From Micromonospora terminaliae (GTDB taxonomy: Bacteria; Actinomycetota; Actinomycetes; Mycobacteriales; Micromonosporaceae), in the NCBI RefSeq assembly GCF_009671205.1, contig NZ_CP045309.1, positions 6,404,001-6,468,000 of the forward strand: 64,000 bases of DNA, in the 5' to 3' direction. The translations under genes were made by a program, and so were the position numbers. This document shows, in pieces, positions 41,740-49,905 of the stretch (its first letter is position 1; each line of letters starts with the position of its first letter). The notes under the pieces are model-generated. The model saw only the letters and a program-made list of their open reading frames with translations, made no database searches and had not been told where the DNA came from.

Positions 41740-41778
41740 CTAGCGGACAGCCACCTCACGAGTCCGATTGCTATACAA
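41740..41778 (-). CDS. Tiny leader reading frame, MYSNRTREVAVR
   Basis: A TTG-started frame of 12 codons plus TAG encodes (f)MYSNRTREVAVR. It is preceded by AAAGGAGG (41789-41796), inside AAAGGAGGTGGTCC, which matches the 16S rRNA 3' end far better than any other ribosome-binding site in this window, at a 10-base spacing. It ends about 190 bases before the rnz ATG. I believe similar RTREVAV frames occur in other actinobacteria, but that is recollection. It may be a leader peptide or part of a conserved RNA. Confidence 0.55.
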   Translation of the reverse strand: MYSNRTREVAVR

Positions 41779-41883
41779 GTCTGGACCACCTCCTTTCCCG
41801 TGTACCGCCACGCTATCCACATCCCGGTGAGCCCGGCAACGGATTTGGATCACAGGCGGAACGGGAATCGGCGCGCCCCCGGC

Positions 41884-43059
41884 TCAGTCCAGGCCGATGG
41901 GTCCCTCGCGGGGGCCCTCCTCGGAGGCCGGCTGGACGGCCAGCGACGGGAAGTCGGCCAGGTCGCCCTCGGGCTCGGCGTCCCACTCGGGGAAGACCAG
42001 CGGCTTCTGGAGGTAGAGGCAGAGCAGTTGGGCGAGGTGCCGCAGCCCGTCCAGGTGGGTCCGCTCGTGGCCGTGGGTGGCGTCCACGCCGAAACCGAGC
42101 AGCGCCACCCGGGCGTGCGCGCCCGCCTCGACCGCCGCCGCCACGTCCGAGCGGTAGTAGTCGAAGACGTCCCGAACCAGGTGGACGTCGTGCTCCCGGG
42201 CGATGGCGGCGAGGTGCCGGGTGAGGTGGTAGTCGAACGGGCCCACCCCGTCGCCCATGGCGAGCGTGGCGGCATCCTCCCTCGACTGCTGGCCGGGCGC
42301 GACCACCGCGGCGTCCACCGAGACGATCTCCGCGACGTCGGGGTCCAGGCCGTGGCTCGCGCCGTGCCCGATCTCCTCGGTGACCGTGACCAGCAGGTGC
42401 GCGGTGACCGCCGGCGTGACGCCCGCGTCGACCAGCGCCTTGAACGCGGTCAGCACCGCGGCCACGCCGGCCTTGTCGTCCAGGTGCCGGGACTTGACGT
42501 ACCCGCTCGGGGTGATCGTCGGGTTGGCGAGCAGCGCCACGAAGTCCCCGGCGTCGACGCCGAGCGCCCGGAGCCCGGCCTCGTCGGTGACCGGCTCGTC
42601 GACCCGGACCTCGACCAGCTCCCAGCCGACGCCCTGGAGGTCGACGCCCTCGTTGTAGCGGTGCCCGCTGGCCTTCAGCGGCAGCACCTGGCCGGTGACC
42701 ACCCGGTCCAGGTCGTCGGTGAAGATCCGTACGTGGGCGCCCTCGGCGAAGCGGGCGCTGTGCGTGCCGATCGGCTTCACCTCCAGCCGGCCGTTGTCCT
42801 TGAGCCGCTTCACCATGCCGCCGATGGTGTCGGTGTGCACCACGACGGCCCGGTCGGCGCCGGTCGACCGCGGCCCGGGCAGGCTGGCGCTCAGCGCACC
42901 GCGCCGGGTCAGCGTCGAGGTGATGCCGAGCGCCGAGAGCCGCTCGCCGACGTACTGCTGCACGTGGTCGGTACGCCCCGACGGGCTGGGGATCTCCAGC
43001 AGCTCGACCAGCACCTGGCGCAGGTAGTCGAGGTCCAGCTCCAGCGGCTTCGGGCTCAC
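41884..43059 (-). CDS. NAGGN-system M42 family peptidase
   Basis: 391 residues from a GTG at 43057-43059 that overlaps the ngg stop (GTGA). M42 peptidases are dinuclear zinc aminopeptidases; ligand regions are visible as VVHTDTIGGM, SRHLDDKAG, and TVTEEIGHG. In the gene clusters for the osmoprotectant N-acetylglutaminylglutamine amide (NAGGN), a dedicated M42 peptidase accompanies the two biosynthetic genes, probably for turnover. The three-gene order asnO-ngg-M42 here is complete. The protein is cytoplasmic, with no signal peptide. Confidence 0.92.
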   Translation of the reverse strand: MSPKPLELDLDYLRQVLVELLEIPSPSGRTDHVQQYVGERLSALGITSTLTRRGALSASLPGPRSTGADRAVVVHTDTIGGMVKRLKDNGRLEVKPIGTHSARFAEGAHVRIFTDDLDRVVTGQVLPLKASGHRYNEGVDLQGVGWELVEVRVDEPVTDEAGLRALGVDAGDFVALLANPTITPSGYVKSRHLDDKAGVAAVLTAFKALVDAGVTPAVTAHLLVTVTEEIGHGASHGLDPDVAEIVSVDAAVVAPGQQSREDAATLAMGDGVGPFDYHLTRHLAAIAREHDVHLVRDVFDYYRSDVAAAVEAGAHARVALLGFGVDATHGHERTHLDGLRHLAQLLCLYLQKPLVFPEWDAEPEGDLADFPSLAVQPASEEGPREGPIGLD

Positions 43060-44882
43060 GCGGCCCCTCCCGCGCCGGCCGGCGACCACAGCCGCTGCGG
43101 TGCCCGGGTGCCGGGGAAGAGCAGGTCGACGAAGCGTTCGGCGGTCGGCTGCGGCTCGTGGTTGGCCAGGCCGGGCCGCTCGTTCGCCTCGATGAACACG
43201 TGCTCCGGCCGGTTGGCGGCGGGTACCAGCAGGTCCAGCCCGGTGACCGGGATGTCCAGCGCCCGGCTGGCCGTCACGCACGCCTCGGCGATGGCCGGGT
43301 GCAGCACGGCGGTCACGTCGTGGATGGTGCCCCCGGTGTGCAGGTTGGCGGTCCGGCGGACGGCCAGGACCTGCCCCTCGGGGAGCACGTCGTGCATGTG
43401 GTGGCCGGCCTCGGCCACCACCTCGCGGGTCATGTCGTCGATCGGGATGCGGGACTCGCCGCCGGTGGCGGCGGCGCGGCGGCGGCTCTGCCGCTCGATC
43501 AGCTCGGTGACGTCGTGCACCCCGTCCCCGGTGATCTGCGCGGGCCGGCGGACCGCCGCGGCCACCACCTCGTGGTCGATGACGACCACCCGCAGGTCCT
43601 CACCCTCCCGAAGCTCCTCGATCAGCACGTCCGGGCAGAACCGGCGGGCCAGCTCGACCGCGGCGGTCAGCGCCTCCGGCGTGCGTACCCCGACGGTGAT
43701 GCCGTTGCCCTGCTCGCCCCGGGCCGGCTTGACCACCACCGGGCCGACGTCGGCCAGGAACGCCAGGTCGTCGGCGTCGCCGGTGGCGGTGCGGCCGTGC
43801 GGCACGGACAGGCCCGCCTCGGTGAGGATGCGCCGGGTGACCCGCTTGTCGTCGCAGCGGCTCATCGCCACGGCCGAGGTCAGCTCGGACAGCGACTCGC
43901 GGGTGTGCACCGTCCGGCCGCCGATGCTCAGCCGCAGCTCACCCCAGCGCGGATCGGTCACCTCGACGCGGATGCCGCGCCGCATCGCCTCGTCCGCGAC
44001 GATCTTCGCGTACGGGTTCAGCTCGTCGTACCCCTCCGGCATGGCGGGCAGGAACAGCCGCTCGTTGATCGGGTTCTTCCGCTTCACGCAGAGCGTCCCC
44101 GTGCGGTGGAAGCCGAGCCGCTCGTAGAGGCGGATCGCGCCCGAGTTCTCGGCCAGCACCGACAGGTCCACGTACGCCCGGCCGCGCGCGTCGAGACGGT
44201 CGGCCAGCGCGGTGAGCAGGGCCTGACCGGTGCCGGGCGGCGCCGTGTTGAAGTCCACGGTCAGGCACCAGAGGCTGGCGCCGTTCTCCGGGTCGCCGAA
44301 GACCGCCACGTGGTCCACGCCGGTGATGGTGCCCACCACCTCGCCGGTGGCGTCCTCCGCGACCAGGTGCAGGAACCGGTCGGTGGCCGCGTTGTCGACC
44401 AGCACCTCCACGGGCGCCGTGACCATGCCGTTGCGGGCGTAGATGCGGTTCACCGCGTCCGCGTCGCCGGCGTCGCGCAGCGGCCGGACGCTCAGTCCGG
44501 GGATCTCACCGCCCTCGGTGGCGGCGGGCCGGTGCTCGCCCAGGGGCAGCCGGTAGGTCAGCGACGGGTCGATGAACAGCTCGTCGGGGAGGCGGGAGAC
44601 CAGCACGTGCGGGTCGCGCAAGTAGATGCAGATGTCCCGGGCGCCGACCGCCTCGGAACGCAGCACGTCGGCGACCTCGACCTGCTCGGCGAAGGTCTGC
44701 CCGAAGACCAGCCGGCCCCAGCCGCAGTCCAGCACCACGCCGGACGCGTCGGCGGAGCGGCGGTCGGGCTCGGGGACGCCGGGGGCCACCGGGTCGCCGC
44801 CCGGGCCGACCCGTTCCCGGCGCCGGCCCAGCACCCGTTCCCGGTCGGTCGGTGCGGTTCCGGTCGCGAGGGTGTCGGTCAC
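43056..44882 (-). CDS. ngg: N-acetylglutaminylglutamine synthetase (GNAT plus ATP-grasp)
   Basis: 608 residues from a GTG at 44880-44882. After an N-terminal region (about 1-110) there is a GNAT domain (about 115-280; LSVRPLRDAGDADAVNRIY, YERLGFHRTGTL) and an ATP-grasp domain (about 330-600; VVVKPARGEQGNGI, LIEELREGEDLRVVVI, FIEANERPGL). One enzyme thus can acetylate glutamine and ligate a second glutamine, making N-acetylglutaminylglutamine. It lies 2 bp after asnO and overlaps the M42 gene, so the three genes form one transcript. Confidence 0.94.
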   Translation of the reverse strand: MTDTLATGTAPTDRERVLGRRRERVGPGGDPVAPGVPEPDRRSADASGVVLDCGWGRLVFGQTFAEQVEVADVLRSEAVGARDICIYLRDPHVLVSRLPDELFIDPSLTYRLPLGEHRPAATEGGEIPGLSVRPLRDAGDADAVNRIYARNGMVTAPVEVLVDNAATDRFLHLVAEDATGEVVGTITGVDHVAVFGDPENGASLWCLTVDFNTAPPGTGQALLTALADRLDARGRAYVDLSVLAENSGAIRLYERLGFHRTGTLCVKRKNPINERLFLPAMPEGYDELNPYAKIVADEAMRRGIRVEVTDPRWGELRLSIGGRTVHTRESLSELTSAVAMSRCDDKRVTRRILTEAGLSVPHGRTATGDADDLAFLADVGPVVVKPARGEQGNGITVGVRTPEALTAAVELARRFCPDVLIEELREGEDLRVVVIDHEVVAAAVRRPAQITGDGVHDVTELIERQSRRRAAATGGESRIPIDDMTREVVAEAGHHMHDVLPEGQVLAVRRTANLHTGGTIHDVTAVLHPAIAEACVTASRALDIPVTGLDLLVPAANRPEHVFIEANERPGLANHEPQPTAERFVDLLFPGTRAPQRLWSPAGAGGAA

Positions 44883-44884
44883 GG

Positions 44885-46669
44885 TCAGTCGATTCCGTGG
44901 CTCTGGAGCCACATTTCCAGGAGTCCCAGCTGCCACAGCTTGTTTCCGTTCAACGGGGTCAGTTCGGCGTTCGGGTCGGCGAGCAGCGCGTCGACGTAGT
45001 CGGCGCGGAACAGGTCGCGGCGGCGCGCCTCGGGGGCGGTGAGCGCGTCGCGTACCCGGTCGAGGAGCTTGTCCTCCAGGTGGGTGAGACCCGGCACGGG
45101 GAAGTAGCCCTTCGGCCGGTCGATGACCTCGTGCGGCAGGACCCGCCGGCCGATCTCCTTGAGCACGCCCTTGCCGCCCTGGGCCAGCTTCAGCTCCGGC
45201 GGGCAGCTCGCGGCCAGCTCGACGAACTCGTGGTCGAGGAACGGCACCCGGGCCTCCAGCCCGTGCGCCATGGTCATGTTGTCGACCCGCTTGACCGGGT
45301 CGTCGGTGAGCATGACCTGGGTGTCGATGCGCAGGCCGGCGTCCACGGCGGTCTGCGCCCCCGGCCGGCCGAGGTGCGCCGCCACGAACTCCCGCGCCGG
45401 GTCGCCGTCGGCCAGCCACGCGGGGTTGAGCACCCGGGCCAGGCCGGCCGCGTCGCGGTCGAAGAACGCCTTCGCGTACGTCTCCAGCGCCCGGTCCCGG
45501 TCGGCGCCGGCCAGCGGCGGGTACCAGTGGTAGCCGCCCAGGATCTCGTCCGCGCCCTGGCCGGACTGGACCACCTTGACGTGCCGGGCGACCTCCTGGC
45601 TGAGCAGCCAGAACGCGACGCAGTCGTGGCTGACCATGGGCTCGCTCATGGCGGCGACGGCGGCCTCCAGCGGCGGCAGCAGGTCGCCGGTGGGCACCCG
45701 GATCTGGTGGTGGTCGGTGCCGAAGGTCTTCGCGACCAGGTCGGAGTAGACGAACTCGTCGCCCTCCCGGCCGCCCACCGCGTCGAAGCCGATGGAGAAG
45801 GTGGCCAGCCCGGACTGCCCCTCGCCGGCCAGCAGCGCGACCACGAGGCTGGAGTCGAGCCCGCCGGAGAGCAGCACGCCCACCGGCACGTCGGCCACCA
45901 TCCGGCGGCGGACGGCGGTGGTCAGCGACTCCAGAAGCGCGTCCTGCCAGTCCCGCTCGGACCAGCCGGCCCGCTCGGCGGCGCGGGTGAAGGACGGGTC
46001 CCAGTAGACCCGGTCACGGCTCGTGCCGTCCGGCTCGTACACCCGGACCGTGGCCGGGGGGAGCTTGGCGACGCCGCGCAGGATGGTCCGCGGCGGCGGC
46101 ACGATGCTGTGGAAGCTCAGGTAGTGGGCGAGGGCCACCGGGTCGATGCCGGTGTCGACGCCACCGCCGGCGAGCAGCGCCGGCAGGGTCGAGGCGAAGC
46201 GCACCACGCCGGGGCTCTCGGCCAGGTAGAGCGGCTTGATGCCGAGCCGGTCCCGGGCCAGCACCAGGCGGCCGGTGTCCCGCTCGCTGATCGCCACCGC
46301 GAACATGCCGACGAGGTGGTCGACGAAGTCGGGGCCCCACTCGGCGTACGCCTTGACGACGACCTCGCTGTCGCCGGAGGAGAAGAAGCGGTGTCCCCTG
46401 GCCTGCAACTCCTCGCGCAGCTCGCGGTAGTTGTAGATGCAGCCGTTGAAGACGCCCGTGAGCCCGGCGGCCGGATCGACCAGTGGCTGGCCGCTGGCGG
46501 CCGAGAGGTCGATGATCTTCAGGCGGCGGTGGCCGAGGGCGACCGGCCCCTGTGACCAGACCCCGCTGTCGTCCGGGCCCCGGTCGCTCATGGTGGCCGC
46601 CATCCGCTCCACCGCCGCGACGTCGGCCCGCGATCCGTCCCGCCGGAACTCTCCTGCCAGTCCGCACAT
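44885..46669 (-). CDS. asnO: N-acetylglutaminylglutamine amidotransferase (asparagine-synthetase-like)
   Basis: 594 residues. The ATG at 46667-46669 places the essential nucleophile at Cys2 (MCGLAGEF); a start three codons upstream would block it. The glutaminase domain spans about 1-210 and the synthetase domain carries the ATP loop SGGLDSS at 268-274. In asparagine-synthetase B-type proteins linked to ngg, the enzyme amidates N-acetylglutaminylglutamine to the osmolyte NAGGN. The gene leads the operon; its 203-bp upstream spacer would carry any osmotic-stress promoter. Confidence 0.94.
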   Translation of the reverse strand: MCGLAGEFRRDGSRADVAAVERMAATMSDRGPDDSGVWSQGPVALGHRRLKIIDLSAASGQPLVDPAAGLTGVFNGCIYNYRELREELQARGHRFFSSGDSEVVVKAYAEWGPDFVDHLVGMFAVAISERDTGRLVLARDRLGIKPLYLAESPGVVRFASTLPALLAGGGVDTGIDPVALAHYLSFHSIVPPPRTILRGVAKLPPATVRVYEPDGTSRDRVYWDPSFTRAAERAGWSERDWQDALLESLTTAVRRRMVADVPVGVLLSGGLDSSLVVALLAGEGQSGLATFSIGFDAVGGREGDEFVYSDLVAKTFGTDHHQIRVPTGDLLPPLEAAVAAMSEPMVSHDCVAFWLLSQEVARHVKVVQSGQGADEILGGYHWYPPLAGADRDRALETYAKAFFDRDAAGLARVLNPAWLADGDPAREFVAAHLGRPGAQTAVDAGLRIDTQVMLTDDPVKRVDNMTMAHGLEARVPFLDHEFVELAASCPPELKLAQGGKGVLKEIGRRVLPHEVIDRPKGYFPVPGLTHLEDKLLDRVRDALTAPEARRRDLFRADYVDALLADPNAELTPLNGNKLWQLGLLEMWLQSHGID

Positions 46670-46819
46670 GCCAGGCAATGCTGCCAGAGCCCGTTACGGT
46701 TCGCCTGTTGAGCTGATGTCGGGGGCGTTACGTCTTTGCTAGGATGCGCGCCCACTTCGAAGCGACCGCTGGCCTCGGTGAAGATCCGGTGGCCGGGCGG
46801 GCCGGGTGACCGAATCGGG

Positions 46820-46854
46820 CCGGGCCCGCGGTGTGACAAACACCGCAGGCCCGG
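46820..46854 (-). terminator. Hairpin terminator after msrA
   Basis: CCGGGCC...CGGTGT pairs with ACACCG...GGCCCGG (46820-46834 and 46840-46854), with a 2x2 internal loop and a GACAA loop. It begins 18 bp downstream of the msrA stop on the minus strand and upstream of asnO, so it should insulate the NAGGN operon from msrA. Confidence 0.75.
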
Positions 46855-46872
46855 AAACGGACACCGGGTCGC

Positions 46873-47535
46873 TCAGCCGGCGGTACGCGCCACGCCCACC
46901 GGGCAGCTCAGCCCGTTGGGGCCGTGGTTGCAGTACCCGTTCGGGTTCTTGGTCGGCGCGAGGTACTGCTGGTGGTAGTCCTCGGCGAAGTAGTAGTCGC
47001 CGAGGCGGGCGATCTCCGTGGTGATCTCACCCTTGCCGGCCCGCGCCACGATCGGCGCGAAGGCGTCCCGCGAGGCCTGCGCGACGGCCAACTGCTCGTC
47101 GGTGGTGGCGTAGATCGCCGACCGGTACTGCGTGCCGACGTCGTTGCCCTGGCGCATGCCCTGGGTCGGGTCGTGGTTCTCCCAGAAGACCTTGAGCAGG
47201 TCCTCGTAGCTGATCTTCGACGGGTCGTAGACCACCTGGACCACCTCGGCGTGCCCGGTCATCCCGGAGCAGACCTCCTCGTACGTCGGGTTGGTGGTGT
47301 AGCCACCCGCGTAGCCGGCCGACGTGGTGAGCACGCCCGGGAGGGTCCAGAACAGCCGCTCGGCACCCCAGAAACAGCCCATCCCGAAGACGGCGACCTG
47401 CGCGCCCTCGGGGAACGGGCCCTTCAGCGAGGACGGCAGCACCTCGTGCCGGTCGGCGATCGGCATCGCGATCGGTCGGCCCGGCAGGGCCCGCTCGGGG
47501 GAGATCATCTCGGCCTTCATGCGGCGAAGGAACAC
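46873..47535 (-). CDS. msrA: Peptide methionine sulfoxide reductase MsrA
   Basis: 220 residues from a GTG at 47533-47535, seven bases after GAGAGGAG. MsrA repairs oxidised methionine (S-sulfoxide) in proteins. The catalytic Cys54 lies in GCFWG (53-57), with Glu and Tyr partners in EVVQVVYDP and the [11 protein letters not shown] segment. Resolving cysteines appear in [12 protein letters not shown] near the C-terminus. About 40 N-terminal residues precede the core, as in other actinobacterial MsrA proteins. It is upstream of the NAGGN operon, separated from it by a hairpin. Confidence 0.97.
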   Translation of the reverse strand: MFLRRMKAEMISPERALPGRPIAMPIADRHEVLPSSLKGPFPEGAQVAVFGMGCFWGAERLFWTLPGVLTTSAGYAGGYTTNPTYEEVCSGMTGHAEVVQVVYDPSKISYEDLLKVFWENHDPTQGMRQGNDVGTQYRSAIYATTDEQLAVAQASRDAFAPIVARAGKGEITTEIARLGDYYFAEDYHQQYLAPTKNPNGYCNHGPNGLSCPVGVARTAG

Positions 47536-47611
47536 GGTGGGACTCCTCTCTTGGCTTTCCCAGCGTGTGCAACAGCGCCGACCCCCGGTTCCTTACCCGA
47601 CGGTCCCGCCC

Positions 47612-48025
47612 TCAGGCCAGCGCGGCGGCGACCCGGCCCGCGAAGTCCTCGGCCTCGGCGTCGTCGGCGTAGCGGGTCCGCGGCCAGAAGAAGCCGCGCA
47701 GCCCGTCGCCCTTCGTCCGCGGCACGACATGGGTGTGCAGGTGGGGGACCGACTGGGACACCTTGTTGTTCATGGCCACGAACGTCCCACCGGCCCCCAG
47801 CCCGGCCTCCACGGCCACGGCGAGCCGCTGCACGAGGCGGAAGTAGCCGGGCAGCGCGTCGGCCGGCAGGTCGGCCAGGGTGACCAGGTGGGTGCGCGGC
47901 ACCACGAGCACGTGCCCCTTGAACACCGGGCGGGTGTCCAGGAAGGCCACGCCGTCCGCCTCGTCGGCGACCCGGAACGCGGGTACCTCGCCCGCCACGA
48001 TCCCGCAGAACACGCACCCAGCCAC
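47612..48025 (-). CDS. HIT family nucleotide-binding hydrolase
   Basis: 137 residues from a GTG at 48023-48025. The histidine triad HLHTHVV (His95, His97, His99) and N-terminal Cys4/Cys7 pair (CVFC) are intact. HIT proteins hydrolyse nucleoside phosphoramidates or dinucleoside polyphosphates. The exact substrate is not evident. It lies upstream of msrA with a 76-bp spacer containing the msrA ribosome-binding site, and may be co-transcribed. Confidence 0.93.
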   Translation of the reverse strand: MAGCVFCGIVAGEVPAFRVADEADGVAFLDTRPVFKGHVLVVPRTHLVTLADLPADALPGYFRLVQRLAVAVEAGLGAGGTFVAMNNKVSQSVPHLHTHVVPRTKGDGLRGFFWPRTRYADDAEAEDFAGRVAAALA

Positions 48026-48073
48026 CCCGCCAGGCTAGGCGCTGCCGCGCGAGCCTGCCGGTTGCCCGCGCCG

Positions 48074-48118
48074 ATCTTGGAGAGTTGCCGTTCGCGTGGA
48101 GCGGCAACTCTCCAAGAT
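48074..48118. repeat. Perfect intergenic inverted repeat (second type)
   Basis: ATCTTGGAGAGTTGCCG (48074-48090) pairs perfectly with CGGCAACTCTCCAAGAT (48102-48118) around an 11-base loop. The right arm ends directly at the stop codon (48119-48121) of the truncated nucleotidyltransferase gene. Its design resembles the 7837-7892 repeat: both arms start GATC and contain a GA-rich, then GTT stretch. It probably belongs to a dispersed intergenic family. Confidence 0.85.
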
Positions 48119-48316
48119 TCACGTTGCCGGGCCGCGTCCGCCGCGGTCAGGGCTGGTCGAGGTACGCGTCCCATCCGGCGTGGCGAAGTCGATGTCCTGC
48201 GATGGCCGGTCGACCAACTCGTGGGCGCACATGGCGTAGCCGCCCGCAAGCACCAGCCCGAGGTCGTCACCGGCGGAGAAGCCGATCTTGAGGAGTCGGC
48301 GGCGCAGGGTATCCAT
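48119..48316 (-). pseudogene. Truncated nucleotidyltransferase (AbiEii-like) remnant
   Basis: 65 residues. The N-terminus MDTLRRRLLKIGF and the core LVLAGGYAMCAHELVDRPSQDIDFAT region match the nucleotidyltransferase fold of AbiEii/AbiGii-type toxins, with the GG and DxD-like DID residues. After about residue 46 the sequence becomes a non-family tail (GTRTSTSPDRGGRG) and stops next to a hairpin repeat. Most of the domain is missing, so it is likely inactive. It overlaps the upstream gene by 1 bp. Confidence 0.7.
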
Positions 48317-48645
48317 CAGCGGGCGGCGAGGTCGGGGAGCTTCCGCTCCCAGAGCCGGGTGAGCCGACGCGCGGTCAGCCGGCAGATCCGTGGCCAGTCT
48401 CGCCGAAGGAGGTCGGCGTTGACGTAGCGGACGATGTCGTCGCGTTGTCCGCAGTCCATCAGCGTCCGGTAGAGCGTCAGCCGCTGGCGGGCGTCGCTGA
48501 CGTCGAACTCGGCCGGGCCGGACCAGGCGAGGCGGACCGGCAGACTGACCCGGCCCTGGTCGGGGCCGGCCAGGAGCCCCAGCGAGGCGGGAATCCGGTC
48601 GGCCACGCCGAGGAGGCGGGACGGCAGCGCTTCGGTCGGGGGCAC
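48316..48645 (-). CDS. Hypothetical partner of the nucleotidyltransferase remnant
   Basis: 109 residues from a GTG at 48643-48645; an upstream start would add 20 residues. Soluble, basic in its C-terminal half (YVNADLLRRDWPRICRLTARRLTRLWERKLPDL). No domain is recognised, but it is coupled to the nucleotidyltransferase by a TGATG junction, which is the arrangement of an antitoxin-like or cofactor gene with an AbiEii-type protein. If the toxin is dead, this gene may be in early decay. Confidence 0.65.
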   Translation of the reverse strand: MPPTEALPSRLLGVADRIPASLGLLAGPDQGRVSLPVRLAWSGPAEFDVSDARQRLTLYRTLMDCGQRDDIVRYVNADLLRRDWPRICRLTARRLTRLWERKLPDLAAR

Positions 48646-48740
48646 CGAGCCAGTATGGCCGACCGGTCGGACAACCTTCCGATTGTGACGCCGGGCGGGT
48701 TCCACGCGGTGGGACGGGCGGGCGGACTAACGTCTCGGGA

Positions 48741-49883
48741 ATGAGTCACGGCTTCGAGACGCTCGCCATCCACGCCGGTCAGGACCCGGAGGCCCGCACC
48801 GGCGCGGTGATCCCGCCGATCTATCAGACCAGCACCTACGCCCAGGACGCCGTCGGCGCTCCCCGTGAGGGCTACGAATACAGCCGTTCCGGTAACCCGA
48901 CCCGGGACGCGCTCCAGGAGTGCCTGGCCGCGCTGGAGGGCGGGCCGGTGGGCCTCGCCTTCGCCAGCGGCCTGGCCGCCGAGGACACCCTGCTGCGGAC
49001 CGTCTGCAAGCCGGGCGACCACGTGGTGATCCCGGACGACGCGTACGGCGGCACGTACCGGCTGTTCGCCAAGGTGGCCGAGCGCTGGGGGCTCGACTAC
49101 ACCCCGGCGAAGGTCTCCGACCCGGACGCGGTCCGGACCGCGATCCGTCCCGGCGCCACAAAGATCATCTGGGTGGAGACGCCGACCAACCCGCTGCTCG
49201 GCATCGCCGACATCGCCGCCCTGGCCGCGGTCGCGCACGACGCCGGCGCGCTGCTGGTGGTCGACAACACCTTCGCCTCGCCGTACCTGCAGCAGCCGAT
49301 CGCGTTCGGCGCGGACGTGGTCGTCCACTCCACCACCAAGTACATCGGCGGGCACTCCGACGTGGTCGGTGGCGCCCTGATCGCCGCCGACCGCGCGCTC
49401 GGCGAGGAACTGCGCTACCACCAGAACGCGATGGGCGCCGTCAACGGCCCGTTCGACGCCTGGCTCACCCTGCGCGGCATCAAGACCCTCGGCGTACGCA
49501 TGGACCGGCACTGCGACAACGCCGAGCGGATCGCCGCCTACCTGGACGGTCACGCCAGGGTCGCGCAGGTCATCTACCCGGGCCTGCCCGCGCACCCCGG
49601 TCACGAGGTGGCCGCCAAGCAGATGCGCCGGTTCGGCGGGATGATCTCCTTCCGCGCGGCGGGCGGCGAGGAGCACGCCGTGGAGATCTGCAACCGGGCG
49701 AAGCTCTTCGTGCTCGCCGAGTCGCTCGGCGGCGTCGAATCCCTGATCGAGCACCCGGGACGGATGACACACGCGAGCGCTGCCGGCTCGCCGCTTGAAG
49801 TTCCCGGCGATCTCGTGCGACTGTCTGTCGGCATCGAGACGGTCGACGACCTGCTCGCCGATCTGGAGCAGGCGCTGGGCTGA
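48741..49883 (+). CDS. metB: Cystathionine gamma-synthase
   Basis: 380 residues from ATG 48741. A PLP enzyme of the Cys/Met metabolism family that condenses O-succinyl- or O-acetylhomoserine with cysteine to cystathionine; actinobacterial members can also cleave cystathionine. The PLP lysine is Lys200 in HSTTKYIGGH, and YEYSRSGNPTR, TPTNPLL and VDNTFASP are typical. With cbs at 37701 it completes a transsulfuration route. The counterpart in Mtb is Rv1079. No clear ribosome-binding site is visible directly before the start. Confidence 0.96.
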   Translation: MSHGFETLAIHAGQDPEARTGAVIPPIYQTSTYAQDAVGAPREGYEYSRSGNPTRDALQECLAALEGGPVGLAFASGLAAEDTLLRTVCKPGDHVVIPDDAYGGTYRLFAKVAERWGLDYTPAKVSDPDAVRTAIRPGATKIIWVETPTNPLLGIADIAALAAVAHDAGALLVVDNTFASPYLQQPIAFGADVVVHSTTKYIGGHSDVVGGALIAADRALGEELRYHQNAMGAVNGPFDAWLTLRGIKTLGVRMDRHCDNAERIAAYLDGHARVAQVIYPGLPAHPGHEVAAKQMRRFGGMISFRAAGGEEHAVEICNRAKLFVLAESLGGVESLIEHPGRMTHASAAGSPLEVPGDLVRLSVGIETVDDLLADLEQALG

Positions 49884-49905
49884 CCGCTGGCTGGGGAGGA
49901 TGGCC

